Made by a program: the position numbers and the translations under genes. Source: Clostridium sp. CCUG 7971 (GTDB lineage Bacteria > Bacillota > Clostridia > Peptostreptococcales > Peptostreptococcaceae). Taken from it: DNA of 64,000 nt. Position 1 is the stretch's first letter; each line of letters begins with the position of its first letter. The stretch is taken from contig NZ_JAFFPK010000006.1 of assembly GCF_017590215.1 (NCBI RefSeq), positions 1 through 64,000 of the forward strand. Reading direction: 5' to 3'. The notes below the pieces were generated by a model, which was not told the DNA's origin, searched no databases, and worked only from the letters and a program-made list of their open reading frames with translations. Of this stretch, positions 11,267-19,622 are shown one piece after another.

Positions 11267-12217
11267 TTATATTTTATCTAAATAATATCCATATCCTTCT
11301 TCATCCATTTTATCTAGAGGAATGAATTTAAGTGATGCAGAGTTTATACAGTATCTAAGACCACCTAATTCTTTTGGTCCATCATCAAATACATGACCTA
11401 AATGAGAATCTGATTTATTACTTCTTACCTCTACCCTATACATTCCGTGAGAAAAATCAAATTTTTCATCTATAGATTTATCATCAACAGGTTTTGAAAA
11501 ACTTGGCCATCCACAACCAGAATCGAATTTATCTTTAGATGAAAATAGCACTTCTCCGCTTATAATATCTACATATATTCCTTTTTCCTTATTATCATAG
11601 TACTCATTTTTAAATGGCGGTTCTGTTTTATCATTTTGTGTTACTTCAAATTGGATAGGAGTTAAAATTTTTTTTAGATCATTCTTATTATATTTACTCT
11701 CAGACCAATTGTTCTTTATAAAGTCATATCTTCCAGAACCTTTATAGTACATATCATAATGAAGTGGATTTTTTTTATAATAATTTTGATGATAATCCTC
11801 AGCCTCATAAAATGCACTGGCTGGAACTATTTGTGTTGCAATTTTTTTATTAAATTTATTGCTTTTTTCTAAGCTTTCTTTAGATTTAATGGCAAGTTCT
11901 TTTTGAGTATCATCATGATAGAATATTACTGTTTTATACTTATGTCCTCTATCATTAAATTGCCCATGCTCATCTGTTGGATCTATTTGTTTCCAAAATA
12001 TATTTAAAAGTTCATTATAGCTTATTAAAGATTCATCATATGTAATTTGAATAGCTTCTATATGACCTGTAGTATCTGTGCAAACCTGTTCATATGTTGG
12101 TTTTTTTGTATGTCCTCCAGTATATCCAGATACAACTTTTAATACTCCATCATATTTGTCAAATGGCTTTACCATACACCAAAAACATCCACCTGAAAAT
12201 GTAGCAAGTTTATTCAT
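11267..12217 (-). CDS. msrAB: Bifunctional methionine sulfoxide reductase MsrA-MsrB
   Basis: 316 residues with an MsrA domain (about 3-155) carrying the catalytic GCFWC motif at residues 10-14 and YTGG, then an MsrB domain (about 185-310) with [18 protein letters not shown] and the catalytic cysteine in RYCIN. It repairs both S- and R-methionine sulfoxides, in the cytoplasm since no signal peptide is present. The paired CxxC zinc sites of some MsrBs are not visible. Single gene with AAGGAG site. Confidence 0.95.
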   Translation of the reverse strand: MNKLATFSGGCFWCMVKPFDKYDGVLKVVSGYTGGHTKKPTYEQVCTDTTGHIEAIQITYDESLISYNELLNIFWKQIDPTDEHGQFNDRGHKYKTVIFYHDDTQKELAIKSKESLEKSNKFNKKIATQIVPASAFYEAEDYHQNYYKKNPLHYDMYYKGSGRYDFIKNNWSESKYNKNDLKKILTPIQFEVTQNDKTEPPFKNEYYDNKEKGIYVDIISGEVLFSSKDKFDSGCGWPSFSKPVDDKSIDEKFDFSHGMYRVEVRSNKSDSHLGHVFDDGPKELGGLRYCINSASLKFIPLDKMDEEGYGYYLDKI

Positions 12218-12272
12218 AATATCAACTCCTTCAAGAATTTTATATTTTATTTATTCCCTAAAGAAGTGTGTA

Positions 12273-12902
12273 TTAATCTATTATTAATTTTAATAAATCA
12301 CTAGGAGTTTCTAAATTTATATCTGCATTTATATCCATATGATTTTTAGCTCCCCAAAGTGCAAGGCCAAAATCCATGTTGCATGACTTTGCACAATTGT
12401 AATCAGATAATGAATCTCCTATATATATAGCTTCCTCTGGATTAATTTTTAGTTTTTGTATTACTTTTTCAAGAGGTTCTGGATGTGGTTTATGATTTAT
12501 TGTATCATCTTCTAATATTACTATACTCATATATTCATGTAGTCCTGTTGGCATAAAGTCTATATCATATTGAGCTCTATTTTTAGAGCTAACAATCCCA
12601 CAAAGTATATTATTTGAATAAATATCTTTTATTACGCAATCTATATTAGTAAATAATGTTGCTCCTTCTTCATATTCATTTACATACTTTACCCATTTAT
12701 CATATGAAGATTCTATATCTTCAAAACCCAATGTCTCTAATGTTTTTTTCCCCGGTAGTGCTAAAGCAAACAGTAAGTCTTCATAATTCATATCTATATT
12801 TTTCTCTTCTTTTATTAATCTCTTAAGTGGAATCAAATTCATTTTTTCTGTATTTAATATTGTTCCGTCTATATCAAATATAATACTTTTATATCTTTTC
12901 AT
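12273..12902 (-). CDS. HAD-superfamily phosphatase (phosphoglycolate phosphatase-like)
   Basis: 209 residues from MKRYKSIIF. HAD motif I FDIDGTIL is near the N-terminus, motif II is GIVSS, the lysine of motif III lies in INHKPHPEPLE and motif IV is IYIGDSLSD. A helical cap between motifs I and II makes it subfamily IA. Substrate unknown; likely a small phosphorylated metabolite. The in-frame ATG 15 bases upstream is unlikely because a GGGGGG ribosome site sits between it and this start. Confidence 0.85.
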   Translation of the reverse strand: MKRYKSIIFDIDGTILNTEKMNLIPLKRLIKEEKNIDMNYEDLLFALALPGKKTLETLGFEDIESSYDKWVKYVNEYEEGATLFTNIDCVIKDIYSNNILCGIVSSKNRAQYDIDFMPTGLHEYMSIVILEDDTINHKPHPEPLEKVIQKLKINPEEAIYIGDSLSDYNCAKSCNMDFGLALWGAKNHMDINADINLETPSDLLKLIID

Positions 12903-13012
12903 GTTAAATCCCCCCATTTAAAATTTCCTATTATAAAATATAAAAACTATTTTATATAATATATTGTATATCAATATAATTTATAATTCTATACATTGTA
13001 GTTTTACATTTT

Positions 13013-13405
13013 TTATTTATTAAATAAATTATATCTAGAAAGTTTTATTCTAAGTTCCTCACCTTGTTTTACAGTTATTATTTTATCTCTTACCATATTA
13101 TCTAGTGTCGCTAGTTTAAGAGCTCTTTTTTGTTTTTCGCATTTTTCTGATGGAGCTTCTATTTCATCACTTATCATTTGTTGTCTTAAATAATTTCCTA
13201 TATTTGATACGTCTTTATTGCTAAGAATATCTTTTTTTCTTAATTCTTCAATACATGATTTCCATATAAATTGTGCATTTTCAACTTTCTTCCTCTCAGC
13301 CGTATATTGATACTCCATTATAGGCTCTTTTGCATTTGTTATGCATAGATTAAAATTAGAAATAAATATTGTACATATTAATATAAGTATAAATTTCTTT
13401 TTCAT
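13013..13405 (-). CDS. Small secreted protein of unknown function
   Basis: 130 residues starting MKKKFILIL after a GGAGG site; a longer frame extends 40 codons upstream but lacks a ribosome site and would bury the signal peptide. The first ~25 residues form a classical signal peptide (positive start, hydrophobic ILILICTIFI core, cleavage probably near TNAKE). The mature part is helical and charged, with two cysteines about 60 residues apart. Not recognised. Divergent from the cyclophilin gene. Confidence 0.7.
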   Translation of the reverse strand: MKKKFILILICTIFISNFNLCITNAKEPIMEYQYTAERKKVENAQFIWKSCIEELRKKDILSNKDVSNIGNYLRQQMISDEIEAPSEKCEKQKRALKLATLDNMVRDKIITVKQGEELRIKLSRYNLFNK

Positions 13406-13552
13406 AATTATACCTCCATAAATAATATCATTAAATCTATTATGTGTAATTGGCATAATAGTCATTCTTTGATAATTATCTTTATAGATTTTTAAATTTA
13501 AATATTTATGATATAATGAGTCCATAAATTAACAAAAGGATGGTATAACAAA

Positions 13553-14185
13553 ATGGTAAAAAAAATAAAGAAAATATTTTTATGTGCTTTACTTACCACA
13601 TCGGTAGCATTAGTCGGGTGTTCTAAAAAAGTTCCTATGGTAGATGAAGTTAGAACACCTCCAAAAGAACTTCCTATCGCAACAATTACTATAAAAGATT
13701 ACGGAACTATTGAAGCAGAACTTTATCCTCATATTACTCCTAATACAGTAAATAACTTTATTTATTTAGCTAATAGTGGATTTTATAATGGACTTACATT
13801 ACATAGAATAGTTAAAGATTTTGTACTTCAAGGTGGATGCCCTGAAGGGACAGGAATGGGCGGCCCTGGATATAGTATAAAGGGAGAATTTACAAATAAT
13901 AATTTTAAAAATGATTTAAAACATACTGAAGGTGTTTTATCTATGGCTAGAAGTCAAAATAATGATAGTGCTGGAAGCCAGTTTTTTATAGTTACTAAAG
14001 ATGCACCTAACTTAGATGGTAGTTATGCTGGTTTTGGTAAGGTTATAAATGGTATGGATATTGTAAAAAAACTTGAAAATGTTGAAGTTGGCAATAATGA
14101 TAAACCTGAAAAAGATATTATAATAGAATCTATAAAAGTAGATACTAAAGGTATTGATTACAAAAAACCTGAAAAATTAAAGTAA
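13553..14185 (+). CDS. Peptidyl-prolyl cis-trans isomerase, cyclophilin-type lipoprotein
   Basis: 210 residues. The N-terminus is a lipoprotein signal with lipobox LVGC at about residues 20-23, so the enzyme should sit on the outer face of the membrane and assist folding of exported proteins. The cyclophilin domain (about 43-195) shows FIYLANSGFYNGLTLHRI, the FVLQGG active-site strand, SMARSQNNDSAGSQFFI and GFGKVI. Start follows AAAGGA. Followed by a terminator shared with the convergent add gene. Confidence 0.92.
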   Translation: MVKKIKKIFLCALLTTSVALVGCSKKVPMVDEVRTPPKELPIATITIKDYGTIEAELYPHITPNTVNNFIYLANSGFYNGLTLHRIVKDFVLQGGCPEGTGMGGPGYSIKGEFTNNNFKNDLKHTEGVLSMARSQNNDSAGSQFFIVTKDAPNLDGSYAGFGKVINGMDIVKKLENVEVGNNDKPEKDIIIESIKVDTKGIDYKKPEKLK

Positions 14186-14188
14186 TAT

Positions 14189-14229
14189 AAAAATACTGTA
14201 GTAACTATTAGTTACTACAGTATTTTTAT
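14189..14229. terminator. Bidirectional terminator, cyclophilin / add
   Basis: AAAAATACTGTAGTAACTA / TAGTTACTACAGTATTTTTA, near-perfect palindrome between the two convergent stops; add ends within it. Confidence 0.85.
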
Positions 14230-15212
14230 ATTAATGCCTTTAGCCATTGTTTAGTTTTTTCATCTGCAAATGTTGCTTCTACAGTATATAAATAAATATC
14301 CTTATATCTATCTTTAACTTCTAAGTTATTAAACATTAAATCTATCTCATTACTTAAATCTATATTTGATACAGTTCTATTGTCCGTATTTATAGTTGTT
14401 TTTATATCATCTTTGAAAAAATTATAAAATGGATATTCTTCTATGCTCTCAATTGCTTTTGTTTGGATATTACTTGTAGGACACATCTCAAGTATAATTC
14501 CTTTTTCTTTGACTAAGTCATAAGCTTCTCTCATATCTTTTATTCTTACTCCATGTCCAATTCTTGTTGCCCCTAATATATTAATTGCATCAATTACATT
14601 TTTTGCACTAGCAGCCTCTCCAGCATGTACTGTAATATTAAATCCATATTCCCTTGCTAAATCTGTAACTTTTTTAAATTCATTTGCAAATCCCTCTTTT
14701 TCAGGTCCGCATAAATCTATAGCTACAACACCTTTATTTAAAAACTTAAGTCCTGCATTTACAACTTCTATTCCATCTTCTTCACTCATTATTCTCATGC
14801 ATCCTAGAATCAAATTGCCTTTTATATCATAGATATCTTCCGCCTTTTTAATTCCATATAATACACTTTGTATTATGTCATCTATACTAAGTCCATTTTT
14901 CCTATGAAGTTGAGGTGCAAATCTAACCTCTATATACTTAATGTTTTCTTTTGCTGCATCTTCTAGCAATTCAAATGCAATTCTTTCTAGTGCATAACTT
15001 GATTGCATAACATCATTAGGAAGTTCAAACCTTTTTAGGTATTCATTAAGTGAAGTACATTCCTTTGGTACTTGTATTATTTCTTTAATTATACCGCTAT
15101 CAAATGAAGGTATTTTTATATTTTCTTTTTTTGCTATATCTATTATTGTATCAGCTCTAACACTTCCATCTAAATGACAATGTAGATCTATTTTTGGTAA
15201 TTTTTTTATCAT
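14226..15212 (-). CDS. add: Adenosine deaminase
   Basis: 328 residues, usual Add length. Zinc and catalytic motifs: LHCHLDGS at residues 10-17, VHAGE, RIGHGVRI, EMCPTSN and TINTDNRTVS. It converts adenosine to inosine in purine salvage. The start follows AAAAGGGGG. Preceded by an adenine-type purine riboswitch, which fits: adenine switches are known upstream of add in several bacteria. Its C-terminal codons run into the shared terminator. Confidence 0.96.
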   Translation of the reverse strand: MIKKLPKIDLHCHLDGSVRADTIIDIAKKENIKIPSFDSGIIKEIIQVPKECTSLNEYLKRFELPNDVMQSSYALERIAFELLEDAAKENIKYIEVRFAPQLHRKNGLSIDDIIQSVLYGIKKAEDIYDIKGNLILGCMRIMSEEDGIEVVNAGLKFLNKGVVAIDLCGPEKEGFANEFKKVTDLAREYGFNITVHAGEAASAKNVIDAINILGATRIGHGVRIKDMREAYDLVKEKGIILEMCPTSNIQTKAIESIEEYPFYNFFKDDIKTTINTDNRTVSNIDLSNEIDLMFNNLEVKDRYKDIYLYTVEATFADEKTKQWLKALI

Positions 15213-15276
15213 AAGTTTGTCCCCCTTTTATTTAAATATTATTAGTTGATTTTTACTTTATTATGATTTTTTGTAT

Positions 15277-15342
15277 AAAAAAATTCCCGACTACAAAGAA
15301 GTATTGTGCAATTTACATACAATACATCTTCGTAATCAAGAA
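15277..15342 (-). terminator. Riboswitch-controlled terminator upstream of add
   Basis: The minus-strand stretch 15342-15328 (TTCTTGATTACGAAG) pairs over 15 positions, with some G-T pairs, to 15298-15284 (CTTTGTAGTCGGGAA), followed by TTTTTTT at 15283-15277. The 5' arm consists of the P3 and P1 3' strands of the aptamer, so ligand-bound aptamer and terminator are mutually exclusive. This is the ON-switch layout. Confidence 0.85.
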
Positions 15343-15393
15343 TTATCGGTTCTTGGTAGAGACCCCTAAACCATATTATTAGGGTTATACGAA
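15329..15393 (-). ncRNA. Adenine-type purine riboswitch aptamer
   Basis: All purine-aptamer elements are visible on the minus strand: closing helix TTCGTA/TACGAA, J1/2 TATAA, P2 CCCTAA/TTTAGGG with loop TAATATGG, J2/3 GTCTCTACC, P3 CAAGAA/TTCTTG. The J3/1 base that pairs with the ligand is T (GATTACGAA), which specifies adenine; guanine switches have C. It lies about 115 bases before add. Confidence 0.93.
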
Positions 15394-15397
15394 TTAT

Positions 15398-15427
15398 TCT
15401 AAAGTACTGTATTTTCAATACTTTAGA
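15398..15427 (-). other. Hairpin just upstream of the riboswitch
   Basis: A perfect 9-base inverted repeat (TCTAAAGTA / TACTTTAGA) immediately 5' of the aptamer on the minus strand, possibly insulating its folding or lying near the transcription start. Confidence 0.5.
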
Positions 15428-15683
15428 TAATATTTGATTTCAATTTGTCAGTTTATAGTCAGTTAAAAAAATAATCCACAGAAAAACACGAAGTTATCAA
15501 CGGTATTATCCGTAACGACTTTTAATTATGCTTGGAACTCTCTAGGCATTTTTATTATTATATAATACATTAAAATTAATTACAAGTTTTAAATTTTATC
15601 ATATAAAACTTAAATTTTCTATTAGGAGATACAACTTTTAATAGTTCCTTTGCATACATTTATATTAACTAGTTTCTATTCTG
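15428..15683. other. Gap with a possible tiny gene remnant
   Basis: No intact gene. On the minus strand at about 15558-15472 a frame reads MPREFQA, a TAA stop, then LKVVTDNTVDNFVFF and a final TAA. This coherent-looking stretch with one internal stop may be a short decayed protein, origin not recognised. Otherwise AT-rich. Confidence 0.3.
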
Positions 15684-16079
15684 TTATTTCCTTGTATTCT
15701 TTCTATTTCTTTTATACTTTAATTGACTTTCTACTTTCAAACTAATTGCATTTGGTATACCTATTATGTATACATTCTCTACATTTTTAAGTTTAGATAG
15801 TGTTTCATTTGGTACTGTATCTTTCTTATCTAAAAGTATTGGTGCATTTACTGCTCCATATAATCCACTAGTGCTTAGCCCCTCTGCTAGACTTTTATCT
15901 GAATTCACTAATATAGCAATTGTATAATCCTGATTATCTGCTATCTTTGTAGCTGTTTCGTATATATTTACCACATTTTATTTCAGATACATTTGATATG
16001 CCGTATCAATGCTCGGTGCATAACCTAATACTAATGATAATGTTCACCCCCATGATAATAATTTCTTGGATATTTTCAT
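15684..16079 (-). pseudogene. Broken cell-wall protein with CWB2 domain
   Basis: An ATG at 16079 begins MKISKKLLSWG and hits a stop; other frames continue with a signal-peptide-like LSLVLGYAPS stretch and then YETATKIADNQDYTIAILVN. The open 96-codon part (15684-15974) shows ILVNSDKSLAEGLSTSG, GAVNAPILL and NVYIIG, the pattern of a putative cell wall-binding repeat 2 (CWB2) as in clostridial Cwp surface proteins. Only one partial repeat of the usual three remains, with at least two frame disruptions. A decayed surface protein. Confidence 0.7.
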
Positions 16080-16245
16080 TTATTCCCTACTAATATTTTA
16101 AATATCAAGATACAGTATATAATATTACATATGTTTAATTTTGTAATTAATTATCTGTTTTTTTATTTTTCTATACAAAAATAAGGTGTCTAATAAAAAG
16201 CTACCTTTAAATACTTTTAAATCTATATACTACTATCTAATTAAT

Positions 16246-16470
16246 TTATTGTAATGTATATTGTCCTATTATAGTTTTCCCATCTTTTTTCTAAACAGGA
16301 ATTACTCTAGGTCCTTCTTTTTCCCTATTTTCAATGTAAGCAATAGCTTCTTCTGGATTATTAGGCTGATTAGCTTCATCATATAAGTCTTTAAACTTAT
16401 CTACAAAAAACCAACCTACTACTAGTATCATAAGTAGCAATATTAATATTGCATATAGATAAACTTTCAA
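16246..16470 (-). pseudogene. Small membrane protein with in-frame TAG
   Basis: GGAGG at 16481-16485 is followed by a TTG start at 16470. The product begins with one membrane segment (YAILILLLMILVVGWFFV), then a charged tail ending GPRVIPV at a TAG (16291-16293). The same frame continues KKDGKTIIGQYTLQ to a TAA at 16246. Either a 59-residue protein or a 73-codon one with a nonsense mutation. It follows the 69-residue gene by 15 bases. Not recognised; phage-like size. Confidence 0.45.
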
Positions 16471-16485
16471 TAAAATCTAACCTCC

Positions 16486-16695
16486 TTATAAAATATTACT
16501 AAAATAATAATTCAATTTCATCATATGTAATATTTTATCTCCGTAAGGATCTAAATCTATAAAAACGTCAACTGAACTTCCAAAAGCATCTTTATTTTTT
16601 AAAATTAACTGATCCATATCGTCATCAAGTACAGCAGATTTCTTCTTTCTAAAAATATAATCAATACTATCTGCAATATTAAAATGCATTTTCAT
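16486..16695 (-). CDS. Hypothetical 69-residue acidic protein
   Basis: The ATG at 16695 (MKMHFNIADSID) follows CAGGATG; an upstream in-frame ATG has no ribosome site. The middle is acidic (LDDDMDQLIL) and contains VDVFIDLDPYGDKIL. No signal peptide or membrane segment. No family recognised. It seems to share a transcript with the downstream small membrane protein and lies in a decayed phage-like island. Confidence 0.45.
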   Translation of the reverse strand: MKMHFNIADSIDYIFRKKKSAVLDDDMDQLILKNKDAFGSSVDVFIDLDPYGDKILHMMKLNYYFSNIL

Positions 16696-17262
16696 AAAAA
16701 TCATCCTGAAATAAAAAAGTATGGCCATCCTATGTTATTCAACATGTTAACATTAATAATTTAAATAAACTATATATTGTGCTCTAATGGTTATTTTTTA
16801 TGTGCTAATGGTAGTATATTGATAAAATCTAACTAAATACAAAATTGTTTTAACTTTTAAATAGTAAAGATTATACAACTATTTGAATTGTATCAAGTTA
16901 ATTATTTCCAGCTATAGTTGCTTCATTTAAGTTTGATATTCATAAGAATGGACATCCTTAAAAATAAGAGGTGTAAATATGGAATTGTTGAATATAATAT
17001 TGAAGAATTTCAGTAAATTAATTCTAATCATAGAGATAGCATTATTTGTAATTTTATTAACATTATATTTTAGTTTATAAAAAAGGGTAGACGTTTGGTA
17101 TCTACCTTCTCTAATGTTAGACAAAAAATGAGTAAGATTACTGGTTTTATGTCTAATAATACTGTTATGGATGAATTAACATTTAAGGAAGTTAATAGTT
17201 TAAAGAATTAGTTAAGATTTTTAAATGAACAAATATAATTAGATATAAATCAAGTAGAAATA
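16696..17262. other. Decayed stretch with phage and toxin-like fragments
   Basis: No intact gene of normal size. Minus strand 16879-16924 reads EATIAGNN, stop, LDTIQ, echoing the endolysin ending TTIAGNDRYDTVRK found at 18.3 kb. Plus strand 16979-17080 encodes a 33-residue, almost wholly hydrophobic peptide (MELLNIILKN...) after an AAGAGGTG site. The following 17077-17111 stretch is a degenerate copy of the hairpin element at 18178. A frame to 17211 (KKGRRLVSTFS...SLKN) is a frame-shifted continuation. Confidence 0.4.
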
Positions 17263-17263
17263 T

Positions 17264-17291
17264 AAAAGGTGTCCCTTGAGGACACCTTTTA
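17264..17291 (-). terminator. Terminator of the PH-SHOCT gene
   Basis: AAAAGGTGTCC TCAAG GGACACCTTTT on the minus strand, a perfect 11-base stem with T-tail, about 55 bases after the stop. Confidence 0.8.
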
Positions 17292-17344
17292 TTAATAGGA
17301 TATAAATAAAATTTAAATTAGTATTAAGATTAAATTACTATATA

Positions 17345-17860
17345 TTATAATTTTAAAAGTTCTTTTTTCTTTATATCAAATTCTTCTTGCGTTAATGCAC
17401 CAGCATCTAATAATTGTTTAAATTTAATTAATTCATCTGCACATGAGCTAGTATTTATTACTTGTCTTATAGGGCTTATAGTACTTGTATTTGGCTTATT
17501 ATAATTTGCAATTTCTTTATTTACTCGATTAGTAAAGAAACTTAAAGATGGACTAGATACTCGTTCTATAGTTCTTGTAGTAGCTCCATCTGTAATTGAT
17601 ATTGTGCCATAAAGCCCATCTCTAGAATATGAAATACTATTTATTTTATATAAAGGAATGTCTATTAATGAACGCATACCTACTACTAATACACGCTTAT
17701 TTGTACACACTATAATTCCTATACTATTATTAGCTGAACAACTCTCTAAAGCCCTAATATGTTCATCAACGCTAAGAATATTAGGTAATCGAACAATGAA
17801 TTGTGAAGTTCCTATATTATCATAAGATAAAGCATTTATATCTTCTAAAACATCACGCAT
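17345..17860 (-). CDS. PH-domain protein with SHOCT C-terminus
   Basis: 171 residues from the first ATG. The central part (about 30-115) is a bacterial PH-like domain (NNSIGIIVCTNKRVLVVG, YSRDGLYGTISI), and the last ~30 residues are a SHOCT motif (ADELIKFKQLLDAGALTQEEFDIKKKELLKL type). Function unknown; such proteins are common in mobile and accessory DNA. The ATG has no ribosome site; AGGAGAGAG lies about 55 bases upstream and the frame stays open from there, with ATT at 17903-17905 at the right spacing, so the true start may be a rare or mutated codon. Confidence 0.75.
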   Translation of the reverse strand: MRDVLEDINALSYDNIGTSQFIVRLPNILSVDEHIRALESCSANNSIGIIVCTNKRVLVVGMRSLIDIPLYKINSISYSRDGLYGTISITDGATTRTIERVSSPSLSFFTNRVNKEIANYNKPNTSTISPIRQVINTSSCADELIKFKQLLDAGALTQEEFDIKKKELLKL

Positions 17861-17918
17861 ATGTTTTCGAGTTGAATCTTTATAACAACTAGAGTTATCG
17901 TAAATATATTTCTCTCTC

Positions 17919-17949
17919 CTTCAATATGGTAAATTGTATCATATTGAAG
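17919..17949. promoter_or_regulatory. Inverted repeat upstream of the PH-SHOCT gene
   Basis: CTTCAATATG and CATATTGAAG, perfect 10-base arms 11 bases apart, overlapping the likely ribosome site side of the leader. Could be an operator or a leader hairpin that hides the AAGGAGAG site. Confidence 0.45.
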
Positions 17950-18292
17950 TCACTCTGTACAGTTTCAAGGATTTGAATAATATTAATTATATAGTAAAAA
18001 AATGATTTAAATAGTACCTAAAAGATCATAAAAATCGGTTAGAAAATAAAATTTTTACTAATTATTATCTTTATAATGGTTTAATTCTGATGTAGGTTTG
18101 TAAAGTTTAAAACGCTGAATTTATATTTTTAAAAACTCTAATAATATTTTCATTAAAATTTGACCTAGGATTAAATATAAAAAGGTAGCCGTTGGGTGGC
18201 TACCTTCTATACGGTTTAGACCGAAAACTCCTAACATATCCTTGTTAGGTAGGGTTGATAATTAATCTCTTAATATAATTATTATAACATAT
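17950..18292. other. Gap holding a structured element
   Basis: No gene. From 18178 two hairpins follow: AAGGTAGCC / GGCTACCTT (18181-18206) and CCTAAC / GTTAGG (about 18231-18252), with GGTTTAGACC between. On the minus strand the first ends in TTTTTAT and may terminate the amidase transcript. A degenerate copy occurs at 17077. Confidence 0.5.
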
Positions 18293-19036
18293 TTATTTTT
18301 CTATAAATTCTAAGCATTTTCTAACTGTATCATATCTATCATTTCCAGCTATAGTTGTATACTTTTCCTCTGTTTTCATTTTTTCAAGTTCTATTTTTGC
18401 TGGACCACCTACAACAAATAGGTTATATCCTTCCCAAGGAATATGATCCTTTACATTTTTAACTATGCAATCTTCTTTACTCCAACTTAATATTTCTGCT
18501 GCAACTTTATCTATATCATTTCCATATAAAATACAATTCTTATATTTTTTAGTTTGCGTCATTGATTTTAACTCCTTATCTACTCTATTTATAAATTCTT
18601 GATGATTGGTTGTGCTTGGACAATTTTTACCACTCCAATATTTATGAGGCTTTAATTTATCTATACCTAGATTAAACTGTTTTAATAGTTGAGCGCATAT
18701 TTTTACTGCATTCTCTTCTGCTTTCTTAAACTTAATATTATTAGCACCTAATTTATTGTAGCAAATTTCTACACTTATACTTTTTCTATTGCCTATACCA
18801 TTACCATCTCCTGCATTCCAAGTATTTCTATCAAATGGAATGCCTTGTATAGCCTCTAAATCATCTACAGCAACATGAAAAGATACTTGATTATTATTAT
18901 TTATCATATAGCTCACTTCATTTTTTGCAGGAGCATCGTTGTCTGTGTTATGAAAAGTTACATATTCTGGCTTCATTGTGTATGGGCACTTTATACTATA
19001 TTTGTTAGGATTAACTAAATTTTGTTTTATTTCCAT
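18293..19036 (-). CDS. Phage-type endolysin, N-acetylmuramoyl-L-alanine amidase
   Basis: 247 residues from MEIKQNLVN, chosen because AGGAGGTGG lies just upstream (a GTG inside that site would give 3 more residues). Amidase_2 domain about 1-155: zinc-site signatures VTFHNTDN, SFHVAVDD and the HKYWSGKNCP strand. C-terminal region (about 170-247) has FVVGGPAKIELEKMK and TTIAGNDRYDTVRKCLEF, like the wall-binding tails of Clostridioides phage endolysins. It cuts the amide bond between muramic acid and the stem peptide. Looks intact though surrounded by remnants. Confidence 0.88.
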   Translation of the reverse strand: MEIKQNLVNPNKYSIKCPYTMKPEYVTFHNTDNDAPAKNEVSYMINNNNQVSFHVAVDDLEAIQGIPFDRNTWNAGDGNGIGNRKSISVEICYNKLGANNIKFKKAEENAVKICAQLLKQFNLGIDKLKPHKYWSGKNCPSTTNHQEFINRVDKELKSMTQTKKYKNCILYGNDIDKVAAEILSWSKEDCIVKNVKDHIPWEGYNLFVVGGPAKIELEKMKTEEKYTTIAGNDRYDTVRKCLEFIEK

Positions 19037-19097
19037 TAATACCACCTCCTAGTGTTATTAAATATGACTTATTTTTACAAATTGTTACATATTTTTC

Positions 19098-19545
19098 TAA
19101 ATTTTATGAATTTTCTAATATTTTTTCTCCTTTTAATTCCACTCTATTTATATATCTTAATTCGGCATCTAACTTAGTATTAAGTATTTTACTTAAATAA
19201 ACTCTCTTTCTATCTAAATCAACTTTGCTATCAGCTATTATATCTCCTGTTATTGGTAGTACTTATTTAACATTAAAGTTACGAGTACTAGAATTATTTA
19301 CTGTACTATTAACTGTTTTGCTACTAGGAATAACTATAGATTTAGTTACTGATTGTGCTGCATTAATACTAGCCCAGATAGAATCGATAATGCTATTAAT
19401 TGCATCTATCGATGGCACTTAAGTACTTCTGCTAATCTCCTCTCCTTTTACCATAGATAGTTCTTCTATTAACCTTCTAAATAAATCTTCATAGCATAAT
19501 GGCTGAGCTTTCTTAGGGATTATACTATGAAGATTTAATATTAAT
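19098..19545 (-). pseudogene. Remnants of phage structural genes upstream of the endolysin
   Basis: Reading the minus strand: about 19545-19422 gives IPKKAQPLCYEDLFRRLIEE...KGEEISRST-stop, a plausible C-terminus. From about 19422 follows SIDAINSIIDSIWASINAAQ...NSSTRNFNVK, a TAA at about 19270, then the same frame continues LPITGDIIADSKVDLDRKRVYLSKIL...KGEKILENS to a stop near 19098. Coherent protein-like text with internal stops fits decayed tail or baseplate genes preceding a lysis module. Exact family not recognised. Confidence 0.5.
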
Positions 19546-19561
19546 CCCCTATTTTTTTGCA

Positions 19562-19596
19562 TAAAAAAAGCATTCCTATTAACTGAATGCTTTATA
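19562..19596 (-). terminator. Terminator of the DUF3862-type gene
   Basis: AAAGCATTCAGTTAATAGGAATGCTTTTTTT on the minus strand, 27 bases after the stop. Confidence 0.8.
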
Positions 19597-19622
19597 TCTA
19601 TATTTGAATTTATTATATTTAC

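Noticed and set aside
15472-15500. TCCACAG/GTTATCAAC sequences as DnaA boxes or an origin
   Set aside because: Only loose matches, no cluster of boxes and no dnaA/dnaN or plasmid replication gene beside them.
19225-19422. Plus-strand 65-codon hydrophobic frame in the phage remnant
   Set aside because: It is antisense to coherent phage-like text on the minus strand and has no ribosome site.
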